Below are positions 1-7,130 of a DNA stretch of 12,165 nt, in pieces. The stretch is from assembly GCA_964008075.1 (NCBI GenBank), contig CAXGAP010000036.1, positions 1-12,165 on the forward strand. The letters run 5' to 3'. The first letter of the stretch is position 1, and the number at the start of each line of letters is the position of its first letter. The position numbers were made by a program, and so were the translations under genes. The notes beneath the pieces were generated by a model that was not told where the DNA came from, searched no databases, and saw nothing but the letters and a program-made list of their open reading frames with translations. The DNA is from UBA724 sp964008075. Lineage in GTDB: Bacteria; Bacteroidota; Bacteroidia; Flavobacteriales; Flavobacteriaceae.

Positions 1-83
1 AGGCAATGGCTGCACTTGTTCTTGCAGATTATTTCCTGATTGCGCGTACAAATTCTATCATTGGGAATTTCAATCAGTTTTAA
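1..83 (+). CDS. aroC: Chorismate synthase, C-terminal end (partial)
   Basis: The frame starting at base 3 is open from the window edge to TAA at 81-83 and encodes about 26 residues beginning AMAALVLADYF. This matches the end of chorismate synthase, where a conserved proline/arginine stretch is followed by an (E)AMA(A/I)-x-L-x-D-(H/Y/F) helix. The enzyme converts 5-enolpyruvylshikimate-3-phosphate to chorismate, the last common step of aromatic amino acid synthesis. Only the last helix and tail are present, so no active-site residue can be checked. The next gene starts 20 bp downstream on the same strand, so the two are probably cotranscribed. The call rests on a short match and on the flavobacterial gene order. 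Confidence 0.75.
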   Translation, partial: AMAALVLADYFLIARTNSIIGNFNQF

Positions 84-103
84 TAACAAACAAAACCAAT
101 TAC

Positions 104-1408
104 ATGAAACATTTAGCCTTACATTGGAAAATATTAATCGGTATGTTATTAGGTGTTCTGTTTGGAATTTTGATGTTGCAATTCAATACAGGAAAAGACC
201 TAGTTGTTGATTGGATAAAGCCTTTCGGTACTATTTTTATAAATTCCCTAAAGCTCATAGCTATTCCTCTTATTCTCGCTTCTCTTATCAAAGGAGTTTC
301 TGATTTAAAGGACATTGCCAAATTGTCTAGAATGGGAGGTAAAACGGTTTTACTTTATATGGTAACCACAGTAACTGCTGTTACGATTGGGTTATTGATT
401 GTAAATATTATCAAGCCTGGTAATATTGTGAGTGAAAAAGCACAGGCTGATTTAGTTGCAGCTTATTCTGATGAAACGGCTTCCAAGCAGCAAATTGCTA
501 ATGAACAAAAAGCTGACGGTCCCCTTCAGGCCCTTGTAGACATTGTACCGTCTAATATCTTTGACGCAGCTACTGATAACGCTAATATGCTTCAAATTAT
601 CTTTTTCTCCATTTTCTTTGGCATAGGACTCATATTAATTGATGAAAAGAAAGCAAAGCCTGTCAAAGACTTTTTTGATGCACTAAACGATGTTATTTTA
701 AAAATGATTGACTTGATTATGCTTGCTGCGCCATATGGCGTATTTGCACTATTGGCTGCTTTGGTAGTTGATGCACCAAGTCCTGATTTATTTAGAGCAC
801 TCGGTCTTTACTCTATAAGTGTCTTGCTTGGTCTTTCTCTGATGATTGTGTTCTATATCATACTTGTTAGGTTTTATACTTCTAAGTCACCTAAATTCTT
901 TTTAAACGGTATTTTACCAGCACAACTTCTAGCTTTTTCAACTAGTTCATCTGCAGCAACATTACCAGTTACGATGGAAAGAGTTCAAGAACACTTAGGC
1001 GTAGAGGAAGAGGTGAGTAGTTTTGTGCTTCCAATTGGAACGACAATCAACATGGATGGCACGAGTTTATACCAGGGAATTGCAGCTATTTTTATCGCTC
1101 AGGCTTTTGGTCTGCAACTAGATTTGACAGCACAACTCAGTATCATCGCTACTGCTTCATTAGCATCGATTGGTGCTGCTGCTGTTCCCAGTGCAGGTAT
1201 GGTCATGTTACTCATTGTTTTGGGCCAAGCAGGTATTCCAGAAGCAGGTCTTGCACTGATTTTTGCGGTTGACCGCCCGTTGGATATGTGCCGTACTGTA
1301 GTAAATGTAACAGGGGATGCTGCAGTATCGATGGTGGTTGCAAAATCTTCAGGAAAATTGAAAGATCCTGTCGAGAAAAAATGGGATGAGAATTACAACA
1401 AATCCTAA
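104..1408 (+). CDS. Dicarboxylate/amino acid:cation symporter (DAACS/SLC1 family)
   Basis: This 434-aa inner-membrane protein is a full-length member of the glutamate/aspartate transporter family, which couples substrate uptake to Na+ or H+ entry. Hydrophobic helices cover most of it. The serine-rich tip of hairpin HP1 (SSSAATLP) lies at about 281-288, the cation-binding NMDGT of TM7 at 316-320, and the HP2 tip (GAAAVPSAG) at about 357-365. TM8 carries D390, D394, R397, T398, N401 and D405, the substrate- and cation-binding set of the archaeal homologue GltPh. The arginine at 397 normally pairs with a side-chain carboxylate, so an acidic substrate (glutamate, aspartate or a C4-dicarboxylate) is inferred rather than a neutral amino acid. 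The loop at about 107-140 is hydrophilic and is probably the variable TM3-TM4 region. It follows aroC by 20 bp and no separate promoter or Shine-Dalgarno was seen. Exact substrate and coupling ion are unknown. Confidence 0.95.
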   Translation: MKHLALHWKILIGMLLGVLFGILMLQFNTGKDLVVDWIKPFGTIFINSLKLIAIPLILASLIKGVSDLKDIAKLSRMGGKTVLLYMVTTVTAVTIGLLIVNIIKPGNIVSEKAQADLVAAYSDETASKQQIANEQKADGPLQALVDIVPSNIFDAATDNANMLQIIFFSIFFGIGLILIDEKKAKPVKDFFDALNDVILKMIDLIMLAAPYGVFALLAALVVDAPSPDLFRALGLYSISVLLGLSLMIVFYIILVRFYTSKSPKFFLNGILPAQLLAFSTSSSAATLPVTMERVQEHLGVEEEVSSFVLPIGTTINMDGTSLYQGIAAIFIAQAFGLQLDLTAQLSIIATASLASIGAAAVPSAGMVMLLIVLGQAGIPEAGLALIFAVDRPLDMCRTVVNVTGDAAVSMVVAKSSGKLKDPVEKKWDENYNKS

Positions 1409-1483
1409 CTATCTGACTTTAATTCTCTTGTTATCTCTTTTACTGTCGAGCAAAGGACAAGAATTATACTTTCCAAATAAAAG
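1409..1483 (-). other. Conserved tail of the DCC-family gene lying behind a stop codon
   Basis: Reading on past the amber stop at 1484-1486 in the same frame gives 24 codons, beginning LLFGKYNSC, and a second stop, TAG, at 1409-1411. Known DCC/DUF393 proteins end in a tail of the form IA-x-N-R-Y-x-W-F-G-K-x-x-x-C. Aligned without gaps, F-G-K and the later C fall in register and the TAG takes the place of the conserved tyrosine (TAT or TAC). The second stop directly abuts the stop codon of the convergent symporter gene (TAA at 1406-1408), as expected for an original gene end. I read this as the former 3' end of the gene, now untranslated. There is no sign that TAG is recoded here, since ung and hisIE also end in TAG. 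Confidence 0.65.
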
Positions 1484-1807
1484 CTAACGATATCTAGCAA
1501 TCAAGTCATAGATTTTATCGGATACGATAGTGGGTATTAGCCAAATTATAAACCCTAAACACTGAAATAACACCAGTTGATTGACAATCACCCGAATTGC
1601 TTCTGATTTTTGATATAATATTCCATTATTGTCCAAAACTAAAATAGTGTCAATGGAAGTTTTTCCAATATGTTTCTTGGCATAAGTACTGTTGAGCGTA
1701 GAAAAAACGATGCGTTTTTTGAAGTCTATAAATATTAAAAGTTTAACTAAACGAGTACAGAAAACACATATACCGTCAAAAAATATTGTTATCCCTTTAT
1801 TATTCAT
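1484..1807 (-). CDS. DCC-family (DUF393) thiol-disulfide oxidoreductase, probably truncated at the C-terminus
   Basis: This 107-aa product opens with the signature of the DCC family: FFDGICVFC at residues 9-17, with the thioredoxin-like C14-x-x-C17 pair, followed by a short hydrophobic helix and a beta strand (RIVFSTL, 32-38). A hydrophobic stretch at about 78-95 and the family's closing VSDKIYDLIA helix at 95-104 are present. Members are predicted redox proteins of the thioredoxin fold; a physiological substrate is not generally known. The family normally runs about 20-30 residues further, and that tail is still encoded in frame behind TAG at 1484-1486. The protein may therefore be a shortened functional form or the product of a fresh nonsense mutation. 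It begins 2 bp after the mutS2 stop, so it is transcribed and probably translationally coupled with mutS2. Confidence 0.85.
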   Translation of the reverse strand: MNNKGITIFFDGICVFCTRLVKLLIFIDFKKRIVFSTLNSTYAKKHIGKTSIDTILVLDNNGILYQKSEAIRVIVNQLVLFQCLGFIIWLIPTIVSDKIYDLIARYR

Positions 1808-1809
1808 TT

Positions 1810-3966
1810 CTAACGCTTAACAAGCTCTAATTCATCTGTATGGACTTGTGTCGTAAACGTACCGTAATTGACAAAGGCTTTGTTTTTTTCTAAACTATCA
1901 ATTGTACCAACTGCTTTACCGTCGAATAAACGGACGTGATCACCGATATGTAATTTTACTTTTGAACGTTTTTTAACCTCTACTTTTGGCTTTTCTTTTT
2001 TCTCTTCTCGAACCTTTTCAATCTTTTCCTCAACCTCAGCTTTTAGTTTTTTCTTTTCTGATTTCTTCTTGTGAATCACAGCAGCAGATTGTTTTTTTCG
2101 TTTGGCGTTTTCGAATTCGACAAGCTGTAAAAGACCCGCAATTAAGGGTCGTTTTTTGCCGTTTATAAGATAAGACTCTGCGAGTTCATTTACCCTATTT
2201 CCCAACACAATCATTCTTTGATCCTGATCAAAAAGACTTTGATAACTCTCTAATTTCGCCTTGACTTTTGCATTTAGGGACTCTAATTTCTCATTTTGCT
2301 TTTTACTCTTCAAGGCTTCGTCTTGTAATTCCTTGGTGTTTTTCGCCATTGTAGAACGCTCACGTTGCATTTTGGCAAGGGTCGCATCAAAACGGACTTT
2401 TCCACGTTCAATTTTCTTTTTCGCTCGATTGATCAGACTGTATGGGATTCCGTTCTTCTGCGCAACTTCAAAAGTAAAAGAACTCCCTGCCTCTCCGGTA
2501 ACTAGCCGGTATGTAGGGGAGAGTTTGTTTCGGTCAAACTGCATATTGGCATTTGCAGCATGGGGCAATTCATCAGCGAGTAATTTTAGATTTGTGTAAT
2601 GCGTAGTGATCACACCGAGTGCTTTTTCTTCATAAAAAACTTCCAAAAAGATTTCTGCTAATGCGCCTCCAAGTTCAGGATCTGACCCTGTTCCAAATTC
2701 ATCGATCAGCAACAAACTTTTCGCATTGCATTTCTTTAAAAAACGATTCATGTTTTTAAGTCGGTAGCTGTAAGTACTCAATTCATTTTCAATCGATTGG
2801 TTATCACCAATGTCTGTTAGAACGCTTTCAAACACACACATATGAGATTGGGGGTGTACAGGGACTAGAAAGCCCGTTTGTAGCATAAGCTGAAGTAGTC
2901 CAATCGTCTTTAGAGTGATACTTTTCCCTCCTGCATTAGGGCCCGAAATTACCAAAATGCGAAGTTCGTTATGTAGGTGTATGGTTTGTGGATAAGTGGT
3001 TTGCTTTTTTTGTTTGTTCGATAAATAGAGTAGGGGGTGATAGGCATCCTTTATATCCAAGTCTGAAGAGTCATTCAATTTAGGCATCACACCATTCATT
3101 TCTTGAGCGTAAAGAGACTTGGCACAAATCATATCAATCTCTGTAGCGTAGCGTTGGTAATTGGCAAGCAGTTCCGCATGGGGTCGCATCCAATTGGTGA
3201 GCTCTCGTAGGATGCGATCAATTTCTTCTTTTTCGTCATAAGTCAAGTTTTCCATTTCCTGACTATACTGCACCACAGCTTGAGGCTCGATGTAAACAAT
3301 ACTACCTGTTTTGCTACTTCCTAATAGAGATCCTTTGACTTTTCGTCTGTACATCGCTTTTATGGCCAATACCCTTCTGTTTGAGACAACAGTCTCCTTG
3401 ATGTCATCTAAAAAACCTGAACTCTGATACTTACTCATCGCTGATCCAAAGCTCTGACTGATTTTACCACGTACATGATCCATCTGTTTGCGGATTACCG
3501 CCAAAGAATCAGAAGCCTGATTGCGAACCTCTCCAAAGCGATCAATCACACGATCAACTTCTTTAGGAATGGATTTTTCGATCGGGATATCTTGGCCGAA
3601 CTTGTGAAGTTGTGGGAAAAAAGATTTTGTCTTTTTAAAAAATCGAAGTAGAGCTTGTGCAGTTTTGGACAAATGAGCGATATGCTGAAAAAACTCAATC
3701 TCGATTTTGCTATTTTCTACAGAGAGCAAGCCCAATGCCTTGTCGATAGACTCAAATCCGTGATTTGGGATATTGTGTTCGCTTGTAAAAGAACTGTTAT
3801 ACTCGTTTACTCGTTCAATTTCAATTTGAACACGTGTCAAAGAAGTATGCGGACGAAGTTCAAGTAATGATGATTTTCCCAATTCAGTTGCACAACGGGC
3901 AGCTGCTTGTTCGAGAACAATGTCAAACTCTAAGTCAGTTATACTTTTTTCGCTAATCTTTTTCAT
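1810..3966 (-). CDS. mutS2: MutS2-family ATPase without Smr domain
   Basis: This 718-aa protein belongs to the MutS2 branch of the MutS ATPases, which act on recombination intermediates, and in some species on stalled ribosomes, rather than in mismatch repair. It lacks the MutS mismatch-binding domain. In order: an N-terminal helical core and lever region (about 1-320), Walker A GPNAGGKS (342-349), the signature region around ENELSTYS (393-400), Walker B LLLIDEFGTGSDP (418-430) and TTHYTNLK (454-461). After these come a long coiled-coil clamp (about 510-600), a Lys/Glu-rich linker (about 622-668) and a KOW-like beta module (about 670-718). Many MutS2 proteins are longer (about 780 aa) and end in an Smr nuclease domain; none is visible here. 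The family name 'endonuclease MutS2' may therefore not fit. It is divergent from ung, with 45 bp between the start codons, and heads a two-gene unit with the DCC protein. Confidence 0.93.
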   Translation of the reverse strand: MKKISEKSITDLEFDIVLEQAAARCATELGKSSLLELRPHTSLTRVQIEIERVNEYNSSFTSEHNIPNHGFESIDKALGLLSVENSKIEIEFFQHIAHLSKTAQALLRFFKKTKSFFPQLHKFGQDIPIEKSIPKEVDRVIDRFGEVRNQASDSLAVIRKQMDHVRGKISQSFGSAMSKYQSSGFLDDIKETVVSNRRVLAIKAMYRRKVKGSLLGSSKTGSIVYIEPQAVVQYSQEMENLTYDEKEEIDRILRELTNWMRPHAELLANYQRYATEIDMICAKSLYAQEMNGVMPKLNDSSDLDIKDAYHPLLYLSNKQKKQTTYPQTIHLHNELRILVISGPNAGGKSITLKTIGLLQLMLQTGFLVPVHPQSHMCVFESVLTDIGDNQSIENELSTYSYRLKNMNRFLKKCNAKSLLLIDEFGTGSDPELGGALAEIFLEVFYEEKALGVITTHYTNLKLLADELPHAANANMQFDRNKLSPTYRLVTGEAGSSFTFEVAQKNGIPYSLINRAKKKIERGKVRFDATLAKMQRERSTMAKNTKELQDEALKSKKQNEKLESLNAKVKAKLESYQSLFDQDQRMIVLGNRVNELAESYLINGKKRPLIAGLLQLVEFENAKRKKQSAAVIHKKKSEKKKLKAEVEEKIEKVREEKKEKPKVEVKKRSKVKLHIGDHVRLFDGKAVGTIDSLEKNKAFVNYGTFTTQVHTDELELVKR

Positions 3967-3991
3967 ATCATTTCCTTACCTTCGGAAAACG

Positions 3992-3999
3992 CAAAACTA
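3992..3999 (-). promoter_or_regulatory. Candidate -7 box for mutS2
   Basis: The minus strand reads TAGTTTTG, a full match to the Bacteroidota -7 element TAnnTTTG, about 25 bp upstream of the mutS2 start codon. No TTG or TTTG was found at the expected -33 distance, so this is a half-promoter call. A match of this kind can occur by chance in AT-rich DNA. Confidence 0.35.
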
Positions 4000-4011
4000 G
4001 CTTTTTTTTTC

Positions 4012-4677
4012 ATGAATGTTAAAATAGAACCATCTTGGAAAGCCGCACTAACAGAAGAGTTTTCAAAACCATACTTTTCGGAGCTGACCGACTTTGTTCG
4101 TGAGGCGTATCAAACGGCTTTGGTTTATCCGCCTGCGCATCTCATTTTTAATGCTCTTGATTCTTGTCCACTATCACAAATTCGTGTTGTGATCCTAGGT
4201 CAAGATCCTTACCATGGCGCAGGTCAGGCACATGGGTTGAGTTTTTCAGTCCCAGAAGGAGTTGCACATCCACCATCGCTAATCAATATTTTTAAAGAGC
4301 TTGAAAGCGATATTGGAAAGGGTTATCCCAATAGCGGTTCTTTAACATCTTGGGCGTCACAAGGGGTTTTGCTGCTCAACGCAACATTGACCGTAGAGGC
4401 AGGTCGGGCGGGAAGTCATCAAAACAAAGGTTGGGAGCAATTTACAGATGCTGTTATTGATGTAATTTCAACCCAATGTGATCATATTGTTTTCTTGCTT
4501 TGGGGCAATTATGCAAAACAAAAAGGCAAACGAATTGATCGCGATAAACATCTTGTCCTTAGTTCAGGACACCCATCACCTCTGAGTGCAAATCGTGGCC
4601 TTTGGTTTGGAAATCGTCACTTTAGTCAAGCGAATACCCACCTTATAAGCAAAGGAAAAACACCAATCCATTGGTAG
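4012..4677 (+). CDS. ung: Uracil-DNA glycosylase, family 1
   Basis: This 221-aa enzyme removes uracil from DNA (from cytosine deamination or dUTP incorporation) and starts base excision repair. All active-site motifs of family 1 are present: GQDPYHG at 63-69 with the water-activating D65, F78 for uracil stacking in the GLSFSV segment, LLNATLTV at 121-128 with N123 that reads the uracil edge, and HPSPLS at 187-192 with the catalytic H187 and DNA-intercalation loop. The length matches E. coli Ung (about 229 aa). The ATG is preceded by a run of nine T (4002-4010) and no Shine-Dalgarno, which is normal for Bacteroidota. It is divergent from mutS2. No good promoter of its own could be assigned in the 45-bp gap, so its transcription start may lie within the mutS2 5' end. 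Its stop codon directly abuts the stop of the convergent Spondin_N remnant. Confidence 0.97.
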   Translation: MNVKIEPSWKAALTEEFSKPYFSELTDFVREAYQTALVYPPAHLIFNALDSCPLSQIRVVILGQDPYHGAGQAHGLSFSVPEGVAHPPSLINIFKELESDIGKGYPNSGSLTSWASQGVLLLNATLTVEAGRAGSHQNKGWEQFTDAVIDVISTQCDHIVFLLWGNYAKQKGKRIDRDKHLVLSSGHPSPLSANRGLWFGNRHFSQANTHLISKGKTPIHW

Positions 4678-4952
4678 TTATTGCTTTGTGAAAGTTACTG
4701 TACATAGAGATGCTTTAACATTTGTGCCATCTCCAAGAGGTGGCTGCGTGATTCTTGGAATTGGATACTCAGGTTGGAACTCTGCATTATTGAACGAGAA
4801 GGTGTTTCCATCCTCAGTTCCAGCATCATAAACATTTCGAACAATGGTTTTTCTAAAACAAACTCGTTGTTTTCATCTAATAGATTTATGTTTAATACAG
4901 CCACAAACCAGTCAGGACTGGACCCTTGCATTGTCACTAAAGAAACAAATTC
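4678..4952 (-). pseudogene. Remnant of a Spondin_N-domain protein gene (5' half missing, frameshifted)
   Basis: Two minus-strand frames join into the second half of a Spondin_N domain. The first frame (from 4952) gives FVSLVTM, then SSPDWFVAVLNINLLDENN, the hallmark (P/S)SPDWFVGV-x-x-L-x-L-x-D of the domain. After the A5 run at 4848-4852 the match moves to the next frame: TIVRNVYDAGTEDGNTFSF (family motif YDAGTDSG-x-TF), ending KASLCTVTFTKQ and TAA at 4678-4680. Restoring one A in the run gives one continuous reading frame of about 91 residues. Spondin_N domains are about 190 residues in secreted or surface proteins, so roughly the first 100 residues, signal peptide and start codon are absent. 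The homology begins only about 10 nt after the stop of the phosphorylase gene. I infer a deletion that removed the 5' half, plus a frameshift. The frameshift alone could be a homopolymer sequencing error; the missing 5' half could not. Confidence 0.8.
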
Positions 4953-4960
4953 TTAAACGT

Positions 4961-5833
4961 TCAAGTGAACGATCCTGCTTTAATTGCTTTTGTGACCAAA
5001 TCTATCATATTGTGGATAGTTTGATCGGGTTGATCAGAAAACGTACCGTAATAACGGTTGGCTAGAATGGCAGAAATTGAAATTGCTCTATGGCCCAAGA
5101 CCTGACTTAAGCCGTACATCCCTGCAGTCTCCATATCGAAGTTGGTAATCAAACAATTATTATTGTTAAAACTAATTAAATTTTCAATGTTATAAGAAAG
5201 TATATTTTTTGTTCGCAAGTGTCGTCCTTGTGGGGCGTAGAAACCAGGATTGGTTGCGGTAGTTCCTTTCTGTATGCCAAGTTTTAAACAGTCTTTAACG
5301 AGTTTTGGGTCACCTTTCACATAGTAGGGGTGATTCATTTTTTTGGGTATTCCCAAATGCTTGTAAATTGAAACCGCAGTTGGATGGTCACACATATTGG
5401 AATCGTAATAATGCATGAGGTTATCAAAACCGATTGCTGCATGGGCAACGACCAAGCTATTGATCTCAATATCGGCTTGGATAGAGCCTGAAGTTCCCAG
5501 TCGAATAAAAGTCAAAGGGGTGGGGGAGTCGAGAGGTTTTCTAGTCTTGAGATCGAGCGTAAATAAGGCATCAAGTTCATTAAAAACGATATCGATATTG
5601 TCTGTTCCCATCCCCGTTGAAATCACACTTATTGGACGGTTCCCCAAAATTCCTGTATGTATGCAGATTTCTCTATTTTGATGCTTAAAATCAATTTGAT
5701 CAAAAAACTGTGATACTGTCTGAACTCGTCCTGGGTCACCAACAGTTATAATGAGAGGCGCACAATGTTCAGTTCGAATTCCTAAATGGTATATCGAACC
5801 ATCATCGTTGAGAATAAGTTCTGCTTCGTTCAT
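4961..5833 (-). CDS. Nucleoside phosphorylase, uridine phosphorylase-like
   Basis: This 290-aa enzyme belongs to the PNP/UDP phosphorylase family, which splits nucleosides with phosphate into free base and (deoxy)ribose-1-phosphate for salvage or carbon supply. Visible motifs, numbered from the chosen start, are phosphate-binding GDPGR (32-36), STGMGTDN (72-79), RLGTSGSI (111-118) and the sugar-binding DMETAG (233-238). FYAPQGR (198-204) resembles the FY-x-x-Q-x-R segment of uridine phosphorylase, where Q and R read the pyrimidine. Uridine is therefore the favoured substrate, but this is inference. The frame stays open upstream to 5947, overlapping the SUI1 gene. The ATG at 5831-5833 is preferred because family homology starts there and it overlaps the upstream stop as ATGA, a typical translational-coupling arrangement. 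It is the last intact gene of the string that begins with ald. Confidence 0.9.
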   Translation of the reverse strand: MNEAELILNDDGSIYHLGIRTEHCAPLIITVGDPGRVQTVSQFFDQIDFKHQNREICIHTGILGNRPISVISTGMGTDNIDIVFNELDALFTLDLKTRKPLDSPTPLTFIRLGTSGSIQADIEINSLVVAHAAIGFDNLMHYYDSNMCDHPTAVSIYKHLGIPKKMNHPYYVKGDPKLVKDCLKLGIQKGTTATNPGFYAPQGRHLRTKNILSYNIENLISFNNNNCLITNFDMETAGMYGLSQVLGHRAISISAILANRYYGTFSDQPDQTIHNMIDLVTKAIKAGSFT

Positions 5834-6153
5834 CCGCCTACTCGTTTCACTTGGTGGCCTTGTTTTTGCAAATGAGCTGTAATTTTGTCGCGATAATTGC
5901 CTTGAATCAAAATATCTCCATCTTTGACGCTTCCACCAACTGCACATAGCGATTTTAGTTCTTTCTCTAGAGCTTTTAGCTTTTCAGGACTTCCGTTAAA
6001 TCCTTTAATAATGGTTACTGTTTTCCCGCCACGCCCTTTGTTGCTAAAATGCGCCTCTAACTGTTGTTTTTTTGGTTGTATTTCGGGTTGATAGGCTCCT
6101 TCCGCCTCTGGGAACAGAGACTTTAAATCAGATAGACTATTGAGCTTTGCCAT
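5830..6153 (-). CDS. SUI1/eIF1-like translation initiation factor family protein (YciH type)
   Basis: This 107-aa protein has a basic, variable N-terminus (1-40) and a SUI1 domain. The domain shows GRGGKTVTIIKGF (about 41-53), a helix (PEKLKALEKELKSLC), GGSVKDGDILIQGNYRD (about 73-89) and the closing HQVKRVGG. SUI1 proteins resemble eukaryotic eIF1, which checks start-codon selection. The bacterial member YciH can bind the 30S subunit and influence initiation fidelity in vitro, but its cellular role is poorly defined. It starts 2 bp after the oxygenase stop and overlaps the phosphorylase start by 4 nt, so all three are very likely cotranslated. The length is normal for the family. Confidence 0.93.
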   Translation of the reverse strand: MAKLNSLSDLKSLFPEAEGAYQPEIQPKKQQLEAHFSNKGRGGKTVTIIKGFNGSPEKLKALEKELKSLCAVGGSVKDGDILIQGNYRDKITAHLQKQGHQVKRVGG

Positions 6154-6155
6154 GA

Positions 6156-7097
6156 TTACTTTCTCAATCCCAAATCGCGTAGACGTTCTTCTAAAAATTC
6201 TCCCGCTGTGATATCAGCAAACTGTTTGGGGTGCTCATCGTCAATACAATGGGGGAGTACATTGAGTTTCATATTTGAAACAGGATGCATAAAAAAAGGA
6301 ATCGAATATCGTGAGCTATGCCAAGCGGATTTCGGGGGATTGACCACACGATGGATTGTTGATTTTAGTTTGTTGTTGGTGTGTCTTGCTAACATATCTC
6401 CAACATTAATAACAAGTTCGTCTTCTTCCGCAATGGCATCAATCCATTCACCGTGGTGGTTTTGCACTTGCAATCCACGTCCTTGCGCACCCATAAGTAG
6501 AGTTATGAGATTGATATCGCCATGAGCAGCAGCCCGTTCGGCATTTTTAGGTTCTTCAGTAATGGGTGGGTAGTGTATGGCTCTGAGAATGCTATTTCCA
6601 CCTATGACAAATGGATCAAAATACAGTTCATCTAAACCGAGATGAATAGCCAATGCTCGCAAAACAAAGCATCCTGTTCTTTCCAACGCTGAAAATGTTT
6701 TTTGTCCAACAGCATTGAATGCAGGACTCTCATCAACAAATACATTATCTGGATATTCTTCTCCGTTGGCTGGTGGCTCGTGTTGCCCAAAATGAAAAAA
6801 CTCCTTTAAATCTCCAGTAGTTCGACCTTTGGCGTGTTCTTTTCCAAATGAGGTATAGCCACGTTGGCCAGCAAGGCCTTGAATTTCATACTTGGACTTG
6901 GTTTCATAGGAAAGACTAAAAAAAACACGAACTTGCGTATAGAGTTCATCAACCAAATCTTTTTCAAGAAAATGGCCTTTTAATGCAACAAAACCAATAT
7001 CTTCATATGCCTTTCCGATATGTTTAATAAATTCTTTACGCTTATTTGTGTCATCACCTAGGAAATCACGTAAATCAACTGACGGAATTTTTTTCAT
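6156..7097 (-). CDS. Fe(II)/2-oxoglutarate-dependent oxygenase, isopenicillin N synthase family
   Basis: This 313-aa cytosolic protein has the two-part layout of the plant-type DIOX/isopenicillin N synthase family. An N-terminal DIOX_N domain (about 3-120) begins IPSVDL and includes GFVALKGH (35-42). The double-stranded beta-helix domain (about 165-275) carries the iron triad H192-x-D194 and H249. R263-x-S265 (RYS) fits the 2-oxoglutarate carboxylate-binding RxS motif, so a 2OG cosubstrate is likely. Such enzymes hydroxylate, desaturate or cyclise small molecules. No penicillin-type peptide biosynthesis genes are nearby, so a beta-lactam role is unlikely. The substrate cannot be read from sequence. 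It lies 33 bp downstream of alanine dehydrogenase and 2 bp upstream of the SUI1 gene. A TAnnTTTG-like octamer at 7112-7119 has no -33 partner. Confidence 0.92.
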   Translation of the reverse strand: MKKIPSVDLRDFLGDDTNKRKEFIKHIGKAYEDIGFVALKGHFLEKDLVDELYTQVRVFFSLSYETKSKYEIQGLAGQRGYTSFGKEHAKGRTTGDLKEFFHFGQHEPPANGEEYPDNVFVDESPAFNAVGQKTFSALERTGCFVLRALAIHLGLDELYFDPFVIGGNSILRAIHYPPITEEPKNAERAAAHGDINLITLLMGAQGRGLQVQNHHGEWIDAIAEEDELVINVGDMLARHTNNKLKSTIHRVVNPPKSAWHSSRYSIPFFMHPVSNMKLNVLPHCIDDEHPKQFADITAGEFLEERLRDLGLRK

Positions 7098-7130
7098 GTT
7101 TGCGATTTATACAAAATTAAACAATTCCAA

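Noticed and set aside
1421..1470. Terminator between the symporter and DCC genes (AATTCTCTTGT and ACAAGAATT)
   Set aside because: The arms pair imperfectly with a bulge and a long loop, are A/T-rich, and there is no clear T tract. The stretch also encodes the old DCC tail.
4695..4937. An 80-aa GTG-start open frame as an intact small gene
   Set aside because: Only its first third has homology (Spondin_N). The rest is the wrong frame after the A5 run, while the next frame continues the domain.
5834..5947. 38-residue N-terminal extension of the nucleoside phosphorylase frame
   Set aside because: It overlaps the conserved C-terminal part of the SUI1 gene in another frame and has no family homology. 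The ATG at 5831-5833 gives the usual start and an ATGA overlap.
7112..7119. TAATTTTG on the minus strand as an internal promoter for the oxygenase gene
   Set aside because: It fits TAnnTTTG but has no TTG at the right distance upstream and would leave a leader of only about 8 nt.
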